Assembly (NCBI RefSeq): GCF_003387155.1
Contig: NZ_QUMT01000001.1
Coordinates: 1,069,066 to 1,133,065, forward strand
Source: Roseateles depolymerans
Lineage (GTDB): Bacteria > Pseudomonadota > Gammaproteobacteria > Burkholderiales > Burkholderiaceae_C
Length of the DNA stretch: 64,000 bases
Direction of reading: 5' to 3'
In this document: positions 63,953 through 64,000 of the stretch, piece by piece
Position numbering within the stretch: the first letter of the stretch is position 1
Layout: each line of letters starts with the position of its first letter
Made by a program: the position numbers and the translations under genes
Notes under the pieces: model-generated
Databases searched by the model: none
What the model was told of the DNA's origin: nothing
Seen by the model: only the letters and a program-made list of their open reading frames with translations

Positions 63953-64000
63953 CGGCCACGAGCAATACGGGCAACGCAGGCGGCACTGGCGAGACTGGCA
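63949..64000 (+). CDS. Start of the next gene in the operon, cut by window edge
   Basis: An ATG overlaps the fdnI stop (ATGA) and opens a frame (MTATSNTGNAGGTGETG...) running off the window. Only 17 residues, low complexity, are visible. From operon context it could be fdhE (formate dehydrogenase accessory protein), but nothing in the visible sequence proves this. Confidence 0.5.
   Translation, partial: MTATSNTGNAGGTGETG

Overview
The window is GC-rich chromosomal DNA, almost certainly from a betaproteobacterium of the order Burkholderiales. It looks most like the Roseateles/Mitsuaria/Rubrivivax-type lineages, although genus cannot be fixed from sequence reading alone. Supporting this are the order hemF-nadD-rsfS-rlmH-maf-rng, tolB-pal-ybgF, small conserved proteins of the DUF3297 type, a flg rod/hook operon, and several Tat-type leaders.

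Layout. (1) 1-8.7 kb: the 3' part of a flagellar rod/hook/ring operon, flgE (cut by the window edge)-flgF-flgG-flgH-flgI-flgJ-flgK-flgL, followed by an unrecognised 400-residue protein. A 444-bp gap with a 27-bp inverted repeat splits flgH from flgI, and FlgJ lacks the muramidase domain. (2) 9-19 kb: housekeeping and membrane genes (DUF1624 acyltransferase-like protein, rlmB, upp, two uncharacterised membrane proteins, a secreted GGAHP-motif protein, a PaiB-like flavoprotein, a chemoreceptor, a 2Fe-2S ferredoxin and a YgjP-type metallopeptidase). (3) 18.2-23.6 kb: two minus-strand secreted proteins, a Tat-exported GH71/GH99-like protein with a C-terminal trefoil-like region and a 1237-residue lipoprotein joining ricin-type lectin repeats to a c-type haem site. 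(4) 24-29 kb: metY and then a lower-GC accessory stretch with two convincing integron attC sites and cassette genes but no integrase (a CALIN), followed by small orphan genes. (5) 29-43 kb: dusC-type gene, an S9 dipeptidyl peptidase, a SUI1 factor, small conserved proteins, an Ig-like repeat protein, glnS, a LytS/LytTR two-component pair, a membrane protein and a HerA/YjgR-like ATPase. (6) 43-52 kb: yebC, purD, an acyltransferase, then hemF-nadD-rsfS-rlmH-maf-rng ending in a perfect bidirectional terminator. (7) 51.6-57 kb: a Bug-like binding protein, tolB-pal-ybgF and tcdA. (8) 57.1-57.6 kb: three tRNA-Lys genes (one UUU, two identical CUU). (9) 57.8-64 kb: an Mrp/ApbC ATPase and a formate dehydrogenase-N/O type operon whose alpha subunit is a selenoprotein: an in-frame UGA at codon 196 followed by a SECIS-like hairpin. 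The next gene starts at the window edge.

How the parts work together. The flg genes build the rod, L/P rings, hook and hook-filament junction. The tol-pal genes maintain the outer membrane. The formate dehydrogenase operon forms a periplasm-facing, membrane-bound respiratory complex (MoCo/Sec alpha, 4x[4Fe-4S] beta, cytochrome b gamma). hemF to rng is a mixed housekeeping operon (haem, NAD, ribosome and RNA maturation).

The most interesting items are the selenocysteine formate dehydrogenase, the integrase-less attC pair, the lectin-cytochrome lipoprotein with its glycosidase-like neighbour, the RsfS protein with a histone-H1-like Lys/Ala/Pro tail, the flgH-flgI palindrome, and short tandem repeats with 9- or 12-bp units at several separate loci. 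All family calls come from reading the translated sequences; no database search was run.
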